Below, piece by piece: positions 1 to 8,870 of a DNA stretch of 64,000 bases (positions are counted from its first letter, which is position 1; the number at the start of each line of letters is the position of its first letter). The notes under the pieces are model-generated. The model was not told the DNA's origin, ran no database searches, and saw only the letters and a list, made by a program, of their open reading frames with translations. The stretch comes from Methylobacterium aquaticum (GTDB lineage Bacteria; Pseudomonadota; Alphaproteobacteria; Rhizobiales; Beijerinckiaceae). The stretch spans positions 4,855,001-4,919,000 of the forward strand of contig NZ_CP043627.1 in assembly GCF_016804325.1 (NCBI RefSeq), given 5' to 3'. Both the position numbers and the translations under genes were made by a program.

Positions 1-705
1 GGCGAGGCGGTCGACCGTGCTGCCGACGCTCAGGGCTGCCACCGCGCGTCCCTCCGCGTCGAGGATCGGCACGCCGAGACCGGCCATGCCGGGGATCAGC
101 CCGGACGCCGCGGCGCAGTAGCCGAGGTCCCGGGTGCGGGCGATCTCGGTGAGCAGGAAGGCCTCGTCCAGGCTCGTCACCTCGCGGATGCGGGGCAGGT
201 TGAAGCGGATCACCGCCTCCTGCTCGTCTGCCGGCAGGTGAGCCAAAATCGCCATCGATCCCTGGCCGAGGCCGAGCATCACCCGTCCGCCGATATCACC
301 GGTGAACGACCGGATCGGCAGCGGGCCGGCCGTTCGGTCGATACAGACGGCGTCGTAGCCGCTGCGCACCAGGAGGAAGACCGTCTCGCCGAGGGCGCCG
401 GTGAGGCGCAGCAGGGTCGGCCGGGCGAGGTCGCGCAGGCCCAGCGGGTTGCCGGCCTTGGCGGCGAGGCGGAACAGGCCGAGACCGAGCCGATAGGTCT
501 TCGTCGCCGGGTCGAGATCGACCAGGTCTTCCGTCACGAGCGCTCGCAGCAGGCGCAATGCGGTCGGTACCGGCAGGCCGGTTGCTTCGGCGAGCGCGCT
601 CAGCCGCGTCCCGCCCGTCCCCGCCTCACCGAGATGACGGAGCAGGCTGGCGATCCGCGCCGGGCCGGAGCGATCGGATGATTTCGTTTTGGCGTCGTCG
701 ATCAT
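1..705 (-). CDS. IclR family transcriptional regulator (3' end beyond window)
   Basis: The reverse strand is open from the ATG at 705 to the window edge, about 235 codons, and the C-terminus is missing. The N-terminal third is a winged helix-turn-helix (ARIASLLRHLGEAG, then LSALAEATGLPVPTALRLLRAL), followed by the linker LDPATKTYRLGLGLFRLA typical of IclR proteins. The rest is the effector-binding domain, with VFLLVRSGYDAVCIDR and GYCAAASGLIPGMAGLGVPI. An in-frame ATG at 729 is an alternative start; neither has a strong ribosome binding site. It is divergent from the SDR/oxidoreductase/ABC operon starting at 862, so it probably controls that operon in response to the imported substrate or an oxidation product. 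The ligand cannot be read from the sequence. Confidence 0.85.
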   Translation of the reverse strand, partial: MIDDAKTKSSDRSGPARIASLLRHLGEAGTGGTRLSALAEATGLPVPTALRLLRALVTEDLVDLDPATKTYRLGLGLFRLAAKAGNPLGLRDLARPTLLRLTGALGETVFLLVRSGYDAVCIDRTAGPLPIRSFTGDIGGRVMLGLGQGSMAILAHLPADEQEAVIRFNLPRIREVTSLDEAFLLTEIARTRDLGYCAAASGLIPGMAGLGVPILDAEGRAVAALSVGSTVDRLA

Positions 706-722
706 CTCGATTAAGCTCGTAA

Positions 723-739
723 ATTTCATTCATCGAAAT
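723..739. promoter_or_regulatory. Candidate operator in the divergent IclR/SDR intergenic region
   Basis: The inverted repeat ATTTC-N7-GAAAT lies just upstream of the IclR start, and CGAAATA recurs at 734-740 and 765-771. The 706-861 gap is the AT-richest stretch nearby and must hold both divergent promoters. IclR proteins often bind short palindromes in such gaps, so this is a reasonable operator candidate, but it rests on pattern alone. Confidence 0.25.
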
Positions 740-861
740 AACGCCGGCAAAATTGTCCGCCCAGCGAAATAGCTGTTGCCCAAGCCGCTCCGACGTTCAA
801 TCCTCCGGGTCGAAATCGGCGAGGTTTTCGATGCGGCGATCAACCGGGGAGCGGGGCAGCA

Positions 862-1550
862 ATGCTTGAGCCGGCGGGACGGGTCGCGATGGTGTCGGGC
901 GCGTCGCGGGGATCGGGCGGGCGGTGGCCGAGCGGCTGGCCCGCGCCGGCTACCGGATCAGCGCCGGTCTGCGCGATCCGCGCCATGCGCCGGCTGAGTG
1001 GTTCGCTTGCCGCTACGATGCCGTGGAGTCCGGCCGTGCCGAGGCCTGGGCCGCCGCGACGGCGGCGGAGTTCGGCCGGATCGATGTGCTGGTGAACGCC
1101 GCCGGCATCAACCCGATGGCCCGCTTTCTCGATTCCGACGAGACGGCCTTCGATGCGCTCATCGCCGTCAACGTCAAGGCGCCGATGCGGGTGATCCGGG
1201 CGGCCTGGCCGCACCTCGTCGCATCGGGCAGCGGACGGATCGTCAATCTCGCCTCGCTCTCGGGCAAGCGGGTGCGCAACGACAATGCCGGCTACGCCAT
1301 GGCGAAGGCGGCTCTGGTCAGCCTGACCCAGGCGGTCCGGCGCGAGGGCTGGGAGCACGGCATCCGGGCGACCGCCTTCTGCCCGGGCTTCGTCGAGACC
1401 GACATGACCGCCCACGTCACCAAGCAGCCGCGGGACTTGATGTCCCGGCCCGAGGATGTCGCGGCGGTGATCGAGACGCTGGTGCGGCTGCCCAACACCG
1501 CGAGCGTCGCCGAATTGCTGCTCAATTGCCGGCACGAGGACATGCTGTGA
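862..1550 (+). pseudogene. Short-chain dehydrogenase/reductase, frameshifted in the NAD(P)-binding motif
   Basis: First gene of the oxidoreductase/ABC operon. Translation from the ATG at 862 gives MLEPAGRVAMVSGASRG and then loses the family; the rest of the SDR fold continues in another frame from about 912 (IGRAVAERLARAGYRIS onward) to the stop at 1548-1550. Adding one G to the GGGG run at 908-911 restores the TGxxxGxG-type motif SGASRGIG and a protein of about 229 residues. The joined product has the NAAG motif (VLVNAAGI), the catalytic Ser in NLASLSGK and Tyr/Lys in YAMAK, so it would be an active NAD(P)-dependent reductase or dehydrogenase. Upstream GGAGCGGGG is a possible ribosome binding site. 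It is either a recent pseudogene or, more likely, a base-call error. The substrate is unknown; context suggests a product of the neighbouring amine oxidoreductase. Confidence 0.8.
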
Positions 1551-1837
1551 GCGGGTTGTTCCAGCGTCTCGTCCAACGGCCGGGCCCGACAATTCCCTTC
1601 ACGATCGACGGCGTACCGGCCGAGGCGCGCGCCGGCGACCTGTTGATCGGCGCGATGCTGCTGCATCGGCGCGCCCTGCGCCGATTCGAGTTCGGGTCCG
1701 GCGAGCGGGCCGGCTACTGCCTGATGGGTGCCTGCCAGGATTGCTGGGTGACCTTGGCGGATGGACGGCGGGTGCGGGCCTGCACCACGCTCGTCGAGCC
1801 CGGCATGGCGGTGGTCACGGGAGGTGTCGGTGCCTGA
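1547..1837 (+). CDS. HcnA-like (2Fe-2S) ferredoxin subunit
   Basis: A 96-residue protein starting at a GTG that overlaps the SDR stop by 4 nt. It carries a plant-type 2Fe-2S ferredoxin pattern: Cys residues in AGYCLMGACQDC, then a fourth in VRACTT about 20 residues on. The small size and position just before a BFD-type flavoprotein and a glycine-oxidase-like flavoprotein match subunit A of hydrogen cyanide synthase (HcnA) and of opine or amine oxidase complexes. Its job would be to pass electrons from the flavin subunits toward the respiratory chain. The family is clear; whether the complex oxidises glycine, an opine or another secondary amine cannot be told from this subunit. Confidence 0.82.
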   Translation: MSGLFQRLVQRPGPTIPFTIDGVPAEARAGDLLIGAMLLHRRALRRFEFGSGERAGYCLMGACQDCWVTLADGRRVRACTTLVEPGMAVVTGGVGA

Positions 1838-3221
1838 GCCGGTCTTGACTGAGCCCGTCGTGGCGATCGTCGGGGCCGGCCCGGCGGGCTTGCGGGTGGC
1901 GCAGGGTCTCGCCGAGGCGGGGTTGCGTCCGCTCCTCCTCGACGAGGGACACCGCGCCGGCGGCCAGATCTATCGCCGGCCGCCGCCCGGCGCCGAGCGG
2001 CCGGCCGCCGCCCTCTACGGCTTCGAGGCCGGGCGGGCGCAGACCCTGCACGCCCTCGCCGATGCGCTGGCGCCGCGGATCGAGTATCGCCCGGGTACGA
2101 TGGTGTGGGGGATTGCGGCAAGGGAGCCGACCGGGTTCGATCTCGACTGCCTCGGGCCTCGGGGGCACGAGCGGATCGCGGTCGACCGGCTGGTGCTCGC
2201 CACCGGCGCCATGGACCGCACCCTGCCCTTCCCGGGCTGGACGCTGCCAGGGGTGTTCACCCTCGGGGCGGCGCAGATCGCCCTCAAGGCGCAGGGCATG
2301 GCGATCGGCCGGCGCGTTGCTCTCGTCGGAGCCGGCCCGCTGCTGCCGCTCGTCGCGCATCAATACGCCAAGGCGGGGGCGACGGTCGTGGCCGTGCTCG
2401 ATGCCACGCCGCTCGGGGCGAAGGTGAAGGCGGCCCCTCGCCTCGCGGCCCTGCCGGCGACCTTGGCCAAGGGGGTCTGGTACACTGTAGCGGGCGCCAT
2501 GCGCGGCGTGCCGGTGCGCTCCGGCGTGCGGTCGGTCGCGGTCGAGGGCGACGGTCATGTCGAGGCGTTGTCCTGGGAGGATTCGCGGGGGCGCCGACAT
2601 CGCGTCGCTTGCGACGCGGTCGGGGCCTCGTTCGGCCTGCGCAGCGAGGCGCAAGCCGCCGACCTCGCCGGGTGCCGCTTCGTGTTCGAGCCGGTGACAC
2701 GGCAATGGCAGCCGGAGCGGTCGCCCGAGGGCCGGTCGTCGCATCCGCACGTCTATCTCGCCGGCGACGGCAGCGGGATCGGTGGTGCCGACGTGGCCGA
2801 GTTGCAGGGCGAGCGGACGGCTTTGGCCGTGCTGGCCGATCTCGGCCGGCCCCGCGATGCCGCTCGCGAAGCCCGGCTCGACCGGCATCTCGCCCGGCAG
2901 GCGGGCTTTCGTGCCGCGCTCGAAGCGGCCTACCCCTACCCGCACCACCTCGTCGACAGAATCGGCGACGACGAGATCGTCTGCCGCTGCGAAGGCATCA
3001 CCGCGGGCGCCCTGCGGCGGGCCGCGACCGGGCGGGATGCCCGCGAGATGAACCGGCTCAAGGCCCTGACCCGGGCCGGCATGGGCCGCTGCCAGGGCCG
3101 TGTCTGCGGTCATGCCGCTGCGGAGATCCTGGCCCGGACGCTGAGCGTGCCGGTCGAGGCGGTCGGCCGCCTGCGCGGGCAAGCGCCGATCAAGCCGATC
3201 CCGCTGCGGGAGCCGGTCTGA
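1830..3221 (+). CDS. HcnB-like NAD(P)/FAD-dependent oxidoreductase with C-terminal BFD-type [2Fe-2S] domain
   Basis: About 463 residues. The GTG at 1830 is chosen because GGGAGG at 1819-1824 sits 5 nt upstream; the gene overlaps the ferredoxin by 8 nt. The N-terminus has the FAD-binding GAGPAGLRVAQGLAEAG, and a second nucleotide motif follows (ALVGAGPLLPLVAHQYAKAG). The C-terminus has a bacterioferritin-ferredoxin-type iron-sulfur site: Cys residues in IVCRCEGIT, then GMGRCQGRVCG. This architecture is that of the B subunit of HCN synthase and of octopine/nopaline oxidase complexes. It should form one enzyme with the genes on either side. No frameshift or missing cysteine is seen. Confidence 0.85.
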   Translation: MPEPVLTEPVVAIVGAGPAGLRVAQGLAEAGLRPLLLDEGHRAGGQIYRRPPPGAERPAAALYGFEAGRAQTLHALADALAPRIEYRPGTMVWGIAAREPTGFDLDCLGPRGHERIAVDRLVLATGAMDRTLPFPGWTLPGVFTLGAAQIALKAQGMAIGRRVALVGAGPLLPLVAHQYAKAGATVVAVLDATPLGAKVKAAPRLAALPATLAKGVWYTVAGAMRGVPVRSGVRSVAVEGDGHVEALSWEDSRGRRHRVACDAVGASFGLRSEAQAADLAGCRFVFEPVTRQWQPERSPEGRSSHPHVYLAGDGSGIGGADVAELQGERTALAVLADLGRPRDAAREARLDRHLARQAGFRAALEAAYPYPHHLVDRIGDDEIVCRCEGITAGALRRAATGRDAREMNRLKALTRAGMGRCQGRVCGHAAAEILARTLSVPVEAVGRLRGQAPIKPIPLREPV

Positions 3222-4369
3222 TGGAGCGCCTCACCGTCGACGTTGCGATCATCGGCGGCGGCACCGCGGCCTGCGCCGCCGCCGTGGCCTTGCGCGAGGC
3301 CGGACTGACTGTGGCGCTGCTGGAGAAGCGCCTCTGCGGCGCGGGCGCCAGCGGGGTGAATTTCGGCGGCGTGCGCCAGCAGGGCCGGGACTTTTCGGAA
3401 TTGCCGTTGTCGCGCCGCGCGCGCGCGCTGTGGGATGGCCTGAACGCCAAGCTCGGTGAGGATGTCGGGTTCGAGGCCACCGGCCACATCAAGCTCGCCC
3501 GCTCCGAGGCGGACATGGCGGTGCTGGAGACTTATGCCCGCGACGCCGCCGAATACGGGCTCGACCTCCAGCTCCTGGGAGCGAACGCGCTCCGGGCCGA
3601 GATGCCGTGGCTCGGCCTGGCTGTCGTCGGCGCCTCGCTCTCGCCGACCGACGGGCAGGCCAATCCACGGGTGGTCGGGCCCGCCTTCGCGCGGCTCGCC
3701 CGCCGCCTCGGGGCGAAGCTGCGCGAGCATTGCCCGGTGCACCACGCAGCCCATGACGGGGCGGGTTTCACGGTCGAGGCCGAGGGGGTGAGCGTGAGAA
3801 GCCGCCACCTCGTCAACGCCGCCGGCGCCTATGGCGGCGTGGTGGCCGGGTGGTTCGGCGAGGCGGCTCCCGTGGCCCCGCTCAGCCCCAACATGGTGGT
3901 GACCGAGCCCCTGGCCCCCCTGGTCAGCCGGTCGATCGGGGTCGTGGGCGGCGACGTCTACGTGCGCCAGACCCGGCGCGGCAACGTGGTCCTGGGCGGC
4001 GGGCGCGGCACGGCGGACAGCGTCGATGGCCTCGCCCGGCCGGTGGCGGCGACCTCGCTTGGCGCGATGGAAAAAACCCTGACGCTGATCCCGGACCTCG
4101 CCCACGCGCAAGTCATCCGCAGCTGGAGCGGCCTCGACGGCGAGATGCCGGACCACATCCCGGTCATCGGGCCGTCCGGCACCACGCCCGGCCTGGTTCA
4201 TGCTTTCGGCTTCTCCGGCCACGGTTTCCAGCTCGGCCCGGTCGTCGGCGAGATCCTGGCGGAACTCGTGACGCAGGGCCGCTCCGCCTCTCCTCTCCAT
4301 CCGTTCCGGATCGAGCGCTTCGCCGCCTGGCGCGGGCCGTACCGGTCGGAAGGCGAGATCGAGCACTGA
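3221..4369 (+). CDS. HcnC/glycine-oxidase-like FAD-dependent amine oxidoreductase
   Basis: A 382-residue D-amino-acid-oxidase-superfamily flavoprotein. The ATG overlaps the previous stop as TGATG, so translation is coupled. The Rossmann motif IIGGGTAACAAAVALREAG is at the N-terminus, with the acidic ribose-binding residue in LLEKR; the C-terminal FAD region has HAFGFSGHGFQLGP, typical of DadA/ThiO/SoxB relatives. As subunit C of an HcnABC-like complex it should carry the substrate site and oxidise a C-N bond of an amino or imino acid. The importer genes immediately downstream suggest that the substrate comes from outside the cell, which fits opine-like catabolism better than cyanide production. 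Confidence 0.85.
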   Translation: MERLTVDVAIIGGGTAACAAAVALREAGLTVALLEKRLCGAGASGVNFGGVRQQGRDFSELPLSRRARALWDGLNAKLGEDVGFEATGHIKLARSEADMAVLETYARDAAEYGLDLQLLGANALRAEMPWLGLAVVGASLSPTDGQANPRVVGPAFARLARRLGAKLREHCPVHHAAHDGAGFTVEAEGVSVRSRHLVNAAGAYGGVVAGWFGEAAPVAPLSPNMVVTEPLAPLVSRSIGVVGGDVYVRQTRRGNVVLGGGRGTADSVDGLARPVAATSLGAMEKTLTLIPDLAHAQVIRSWSGLDGEMPDHIPVIGPSGTTPGLVHAFGFSGHGFQLGPVVGEILAELVTQGRSASPLHPFRIERFAAWRGPYRSEGEIEH

Positions 4370-4398
4370 CGACGAAAGCATCCAGGGGGATCACCACG

Positions 4399-5946
4399 AT
4401 GAGACGCTTCCTCTTCGCCGCGGCCACCCTCGCCCTGCTTGGCCCCGCGCCGGCGCTGGCCCAGGCGCCGGGCAAGACCCTGAGCATCGGCATGGCGGCG
4501 GCCGATGTCAGTCAGCTCGATCCATTCCGGGCCACCAGCACCCAGGACAAGCCGGTCGTGTCCTGGATCTTCAACGGCCTGGTGCGGTTCAAGCCGGGCT
4601 CGACCAGCCTCGAGACCCTGGAGCCGGACCTCGCCGAATCCTGGACCCGCTCCGACGACGGCCGCACCTGGACCTTCTCCTTACGCAAGGGCGTCAAGTT
4701 CCACGGCGGCTACGGCGAGTTGACCGCCGACGACGTGGTCTTTTCGTTGAAGCGCGCCGCCGATCCCAAGACCTCGTCGTTCTCGACCGATTACGCCGCC
4801 TTCGACACGGTCGAGGCGGTCGATCCCTACACGGTCAAGATCACCCTCAAGCACCCGGTGCCGTCGCTGCTCGGGCTCGTCGCCAACTACCACGGCGGCA
4901 ACGTGCTCAGCCGCAAGGCCGTCGAGGCGTTGGGCAACGACTTTCGCCTGAAGCCCATCGGCACCGGGCCCTTCGCCTTCGCCGAGTACAAGCCGAACGA
5001 GAGCGTGCGGCTCGTCGCCAACCCGGATTATTTCCGCGGCAAGCCGAAGCTCGGCGGCATCCTCTACCGGCTGATCCCGGCCGATGCCGCCCGCGACCTC
5101 GCCTTCACCTCGGGCGAGCTCGACATCGTCTATGGCCGCCAGGACCAGCGCTGGGCCGAGCGGTTCGGCCGCGAGGCGGACGTCTCGGTCGACATCGTGC
5201 GGCCGGCGGAACTGGCGCTCCTGCACCTCAACACCACCCACAAGCCCCTCGACGACGTGCGGGTGCGCCGCGCCGTCGCCCACGCGATCAGCCAGGCGCA
5301 GATCGTCCAGTTCAAGGGCGCCAGCGTCACCGAGCCGGCGGTGTCGATCATCCCGAAGGGCTATCTCGGCACCGACGACAAGGCGCCGCTGCCTCCTTAC
5401 GACCTCGCCAAGGCCAAGGCGCTGCTGGCCGAGGCCGGACATCCGAACGGCATCACCATCACGGCGATCCAGACCAGCCTGCCGACCATGCTGACCGCAA
5501 TGCAGATCGTGCAGGGCCAGCTCAAGAAGGCCGGGATCGAGCTGAAGCTCGACGTGGTCGACCACCAGACCTTCCACGCGCAGATCCGCAAGGACCTGTC
5601 GGATGCGGTCTACTATGCCGCGGCGCGCTTTCCCGTCGCCGACACCTACCTGACGCAGTTCTTCGATTCGGCTTCGACGGTCGGCACGCCGACGGCGGTG
5701 ACCAACTTCTCGCATTGCAACGCGGCCGATGCCGAGATCCGCAAGGCCCGCACCGAGCCGGATCCGGAGAAGCAGAAGGCGTTGTGGAAGACGGCGCAGG
5801 AGAAGATCATCGAGCAGGTCTGCGCGGTGCCGCTCTCGGAAGGCTTGCAGGTCTGGGCGCACAAGAAGTCGGTCGATTACGGCTACGACTTCAAGGGTGC
5901 GATCCATCTCGGGCCGGTGATTACGGAAGCTACGGACAAGAAGTAG
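4399..5946 (+). CDS. ABC transporter substrate-binding protein, family 5 (peptide/opine/nickel type)
   Basis: 515 residues with a clear Sec signal peptide (MRRFLFAAATLALLGPAPAL, cleavage near AQA) and AGGGGGA about 9 nt before the ATG. It has the SBP_bac_5 pattern: LDPFRATSTQDKPVVSWIFNGL, LEPDLAESWTRSDDGRTWTF, then LRKGVKFHGG, and ends with the large two-lobe fold. This is the periplasmic receptor for the importer encoded downstream. It belongs to the oligopeptide-binding class, which also includes opine, glutathione and nickel binders; the ligand is not evident. A long hairpin separates it from the permease genes and may keep its mRNA more abundant. Confidence 0.9.
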   Translation: MRRFLFAAATLALLGPAPALAQAPGKTLSIGMAAADVSQLDPFRATSTQDKPVVSWIFNGLVRFKPGSTSLETLEPDLAESWTRSDDGRTWTFSLRKGVKFHGGYGELTADDVVFSLKRAADPKTSSFSTDYAAFDTVEAVDPYTVKITLKHPVPSLLGLVANYHGGNVLSRKAVEALGNDFRLKPIGTGPFAFAEYKPNESVRLVANPDYFRGKPKLGGILYRLIPADAARDLAFTSGELDIVYGRQDQRWAERFGREADVSVDIVRPAELALLHLNTTHKPLDDVRVRRAVAHAISQAQIVQFKGASVTEPAVSIIPKGYLGTDDKAPLPPYDLAKAKALLAEAGHPNGITITAIQTSLPTMLTAMQIVQGQLKKAGIELKLDVVDHQTFHAQIRKDLSDAVYYAAARFPVADTYLTQFFDSASTVGTPTAVTNFSHCNAADAEIRKARTEPDPEKQKALWKTAQEKIIEQVCAVPLSEGLQVWAHKKSVDYGYDFKGAIHLGPVITEATDKK

Positions 5947-5954
5947 GCCAATCT

Positions 5955-6063
5955 CCCCTCCCCCTTGTGGGGAGGGGCCGGGGGTGGGGGTGGTGCCGAA
6001 AGAACCTCAGCGGTGCCTCCTGCACCACCCCCACCCCTAACCCCTCCCCACAAGGGGGAGGGG
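5955..6063. repeat. Large GC-rich intergenic stem-loop between binding protein and permease genes
   Basis: The arms at 5955-5977 and 6041-6063 are exact reverse complements (23 bp). A second stem of 16 bp (5981-5996 with 6022-6037) continues inside after a 3-nt internal loop, leaving a loop of about 25 nt. The palindrome fills most of the 145-nt gap between the binding-protein stop and the permease start. It resembles intergenic palindromes that punctuate operons in GC-rich alphaproteobacteria. In ABC operons such structures commonly protect the upstream message or attenuate read-through; that role here is inferred. Confidence 0.85.
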
Positions 6064-6091
6064 AACGCGCCACTCAACCCCCGGCCCCGCC

Positions 6092-7033
6092 ATGCTCCAG
6101 TTCATCCTCAAGCGCTTCCTCCTGGCGATCCCGACGCTGGTGGCGGTGCTGACCGTGGTGTTCGTGCTCGTGCGGGTGGTCCCGGGCGATCCGACCATCG
6201 TGATCCTGGGCGACCAGGCGAGCGCCTCCGCCCGGGCCGACCTGCGGGCGAAACTCGGGCTCGATCGGCCGATCGTAGTCCAGTACCTCACCTTCATGGG
6301 ACAGGTCGCCACCGGCGATATCGGCCGCTCGCTCACCACCAACCGGCCGGTGCTGGAGGATGTCGCCCACGTCCTGCCCTACACGATCGAGCTGACGCTC
6401 GCGGCGGTCGCCATCGGCGTCGGGGTGGGCGTACCGCTCGGCGTCATGGCGGCGCGCAGGCGCGACGGGCTCGCCGACTGGCTCGCCCGCATCGTCTCGC
6501 TCGCCGGCGTGTCGTTCCCGGCCTTCGTCTCCGGCATCCTGCTGCTGATCGCGTTCGCGGTGCAGCTGCGCTGGTTCCCGGTCATCTCGACCCCGCGCAC
6601 CGGCGGCATCCTCGACCGGCTCGGTGCGCTCGTGCTGCCGGCGCTCAATCTCGGGCTCCTGATGGTCGCCTACGTGACGCGGGTGACCCGCTCCGGCATG
6701 CTGAAGGCGCTCGGCGAGGATTACGTCCGCACGGCGCGGGCCAAGGGGATGCCGGCGCGGATCGTGGTCTGGCGCCATGCGCTCCGCAACGTGCTGGTGC
6801 CGGTGGTCACCGTGGTCGGGCTCTATCTCGGGGTGCTGATCGGCAACGCGGTGCTGACCGAGATCGTGTTCAACCGCCCCGGCCTCGGCAAGCTGATCGT
6901 GACCGCGCTGACCCAGCGCGACTACAGCCTGCTGCAGGGCCTGATGGTCGTCTCCGCCTTCGCCATCGTGGTCGCCAACGTGCTCACCGACATCGCCTAC
7001 GGCCTCGTCGATCCGCGGGTCTCGGCCCAATGA
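6092..7033 (+). CDS. ABC transporter permease, DppB/OppB type
   Basis: A 313-residue inner-membrane permease with about six hydrophobic helices, starting with FILKRFLLAIPTLVAVLTVV. It has the usual DppB features: the periplasmic stretch after the first helix (VVPGDPTIVILGDQA), and the cytoplasmic EAA loop near residues 205-225 (ALGEDYVRTARAKGMP, then HALRNVLVPVVT) that contacts the ATPases. It overlaps the next permease by 4 nt (ATGA). It forms one half of the membrane channel for the binding protein at 4399. There are no unusual features. Confidence 0.92.
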   Translation: MLQFILKRFLLAIPTLVAVLTVVFVLVRVVPGDPTIVILGDQASASARADLRAKLGLDRPIVVQYLTFMGQVATGDIGRSLTTNRPVLEDVAHVLPYTIELTLAAVAIGVGVGVPLGVMAARRRDGLADWLARIVSLAGVSFPAFVSGILLLIAFAVQLRWFPVISTPRTGGILDRLGALVLPALNLGLLMVAYVTRVTRSGMLKALGEDYVRTARAKGMPARIVVWRHALRNVLVPVVTVVGLYLGVLIGNAVLTEIVFNRPGLGKLIVTALTQRDYSLLQGLMVVSAFAIVVANVLTDIAYGLVDPRVSAQ

Positions 7034-7884
7034 GCGCGGCCGCCGCCTCCGCCGCCCCGAGCGCCTGGCGCCGGGCCACCCGTTCGCCGGGCCTGATGAT
7101 CGGCGCCGTGACGGTGGTCGCCGTCATCGTCCTCGCCATCCTCGCGCCCTGGATCGCGCCCTACGATCCCAACGAGCAGGACCCGGTCGCGGCCCTGATG
7201 GGGCCGTCGGCCGAGCACTGGTTCGGCACCGACTTCTTCGGCCGCGACGTGCTCTCGCGGGTGATCTGGGGCGCCCGGATCTCGCTTTCGGTCGGCTTCG
7301 TCGCCACCATCATCGGCGTCGTGGCCGGCACGGTGATCGGGGTGGTGGCCGGGTATTTCGGCGGCTGGATCGACCGGCTGATCACCGCGGCCACCGACGT
7401 GCTGCTCAGCTTCCCGCAGCTCATCATGGGGCTGATGCTGGTGGCGGTGCTGGGGCCGAGCATCGGCAACCTGATCCTCGCCATCGCGGTCACGGCGGTG
7501 CCGGCCTTCATCCGCATCGCGCGGGGCTCCACGCTCGCCATGCGCCAGCGCGACTTCGTCGATGCCTGCCGGGCTTTGGGCTATTCCGACATCCGCATCA
7601 TGTTCGGGCACATCCTGCCGAACATCATGGACGAGGTGGTGGTGCTGGCCTCGCTCTGGCTCGCCACGGCGATCCGCACCGAATCGACCCTCGCCTTCAT
7701 CGGGCTCGGCGTGCCGCCGCCCACGGCCACCTGGGGCAGCATCGTGCGCGAGGGCTTCGACAACCTGCTCGACGCGCCCTGGCTGTCGATCTTCCCGAGC
7801 CTCGCCATCCTGGCGGTGATGATCGGCCTCAACCTGATCGGCGACGGCTTGCGCGACGCCACCGACCCGCGGGGGGCGCCATGA
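7030..7884 (+). CDS. ABC transporter permease, DppC/OppC type
   Basis: A 284-residue second permease of the importer. It starts at the ATGA overlap with the first permease and ends in an ATGA overlap with the first ATPase gene. The N-terminus is cytoplasmic, then comes a helix (MIGAVTVVAVIVLAILAPWI) and the DppC signature APYDPNEQDP followed by HWFGTDFFGRDVLSRVIWGA. The EAA loop is RQRDFVDACRALGYSD with MFGHILPNIMDE. It pairs with the product of 6092-7033 to form the transmembrane pore. Confidence 0.92.
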   Translation: MSAAAASAAPSAWRRATRSPGLMIGAVTVVAVIVLAILAPWIAPYDPNEQDPVAALMGPSAEHWFGTDFFGRDVLSRVIWGARISLSVGFVATIIGVVAGTVIGVVAGYFGGWIDRLITAATDVLLSFPQLIMGLMLVAVLGPSIGNLILAIAVTAVPAFIRIARGSTLAMRQRDFVDACRALGYSDIRIMFGHILPNIMDEVVVLASLWLATAIRTESTLAFIGLGVPPPTATWGSIVREGFDNLLDAPWLSIFPSLAILAVMIGLNLIGDGLRDATDPRGAP

Positions 7885-8870
7885 AAACCCCTTCGATGAC
7901 GCCGACTGATCTGTTGCGGGTGGACGGTCTGACGACCCAGATCCGCGTCGGAAGGACCTGGTACGACGCGGTGCGCGAGGTGTCGTTCTCGGTCTCCGGC
8001 GGCGAGACCCTGGCGCTCGTCGGCGAATCGGGCTGCGGCAAGAGCCTCACCGCCCTCTCGGTGATGGGGCTGCTCGCCCCCAAGGTCGGCCGCGTGGCGT
8101 CAGGCTCGATCACGGTCGACGGCACCGACATGCGGGCGGCGAGCGAAAGCCAGCGCGAGGCGATGCGCGGCGACCGCCTGGCGATGATCTTCCAGGAACC
8201 GATGACCTCGCTGAACCCGGTCCTGACGATCGGCTTCCAGATCGCCGAGGCGTTGCGGCGCCATCGCGGCCTGTCGAAGGCGGCAGCGCGCGAGAAGGCG
8301 ATCGCGCTCCTCGAACGGGTCCGGGTGCCCTCGGCCGCCGAGCGGATCGACGCCTATCCGCATCACTTCTCCGGCGGCATGCGCCAGCGGGTGATGATCG
8401 CGATGGCGCTCGCCTGCAGCCCCCGCGTCCTGATCGCCGACGAGCCGACGACGGCCCTCGACGTCACCATCCAGGCCCAGGTCCTGGCACTGCTCGCCGA
8501 GATCCAGCGCCGCGAGGGGCTGGCGGTACTCCTCATCACCCACAATCTCGGCGTCGTCGCCTCGGTCGCCGACCGGGTGATGGTGATGTATGGCGGCGAC
8601 GTGGTCGAGAGCGCGCCGGTCCGCGCCTTCTTCGCCCGGCCGACCCACCCCTATGCGGAGGGGTTGCTCAAGGCGATGCCGCGGGTCGACCGGGTGCAGG
8701 AGCTGGCGGCGATCCCCGGCACGGTGCCGACGCTGCCCGAGATGCCGGAGGGCTGCCGCTTCCAGGGTCGCTGCCCCCTGGTGGAGGCGCGCTGCCGCGA
8801 GCGGCCGCCGCTGGTGCCGCTCAACGGGGCGCCGGACCACGCGGTGCGTTGCTGGGTGAGGGCCGCATGA
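7881..8870 (+). CDS. ABC transporter ATP-binding protein, DppD/OppD type
   Basis: A 329-residue ATPase. It has Walker A ([10 protein letters not shown]), the Q-loop ([11 protein letters not shown]), the signature motif ([14 protein letters not shown]), Walker B ([12 protein letters not shown]) and the switch His ([11 protein letters not shown]). The C-terminal oligopeptide-transporter extension contains the Cys cluster in [15 protein letters not shown], which in this subfamily can bind an iron-sulfur cluster. It starts with a 4-nt overlap and originally ended in an ATGA junction with the next ATPase gene; that junction has been altered by a 14-bp duplication. Confidence 0.92.
   Translation: MKTPSMTPTDLLRVDGLTTQIRVGRTWYDAVREVSFSVSGGETLALVGESGCGKSLTALSVMGLLAPKVGRVASGSITVDGTDMRAASESQREAMRGDRLAMIFQEPMTSLNPVLTIGFQIAEALRRHRGLSKAAAREKAIALLERVRVPSAAERIDAYPHHFSGGMRQRVMIAMALACSPRVLIADEPTTALDVTIQAQVLALLAEIQRREGLAVLLITHNLGVVASVADRVMVMYGGDVVESAPVRAFFARPTHPYAEGLLKAMPRVDRVQELAAIPGTVPTLPEMPEGCRFQGRCPLVEARCRERPPLVPLNGAPDHAVRCWVRAA

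Noticed and set aside
1547..4369. A dedicated hydrogen cyanide synthase
   Set aside because: Subunit order fits, but the linked importer and SDR point to catabolism of an imported amine; HcnABC relatives include opine oxidases that cannot be separated by eye.
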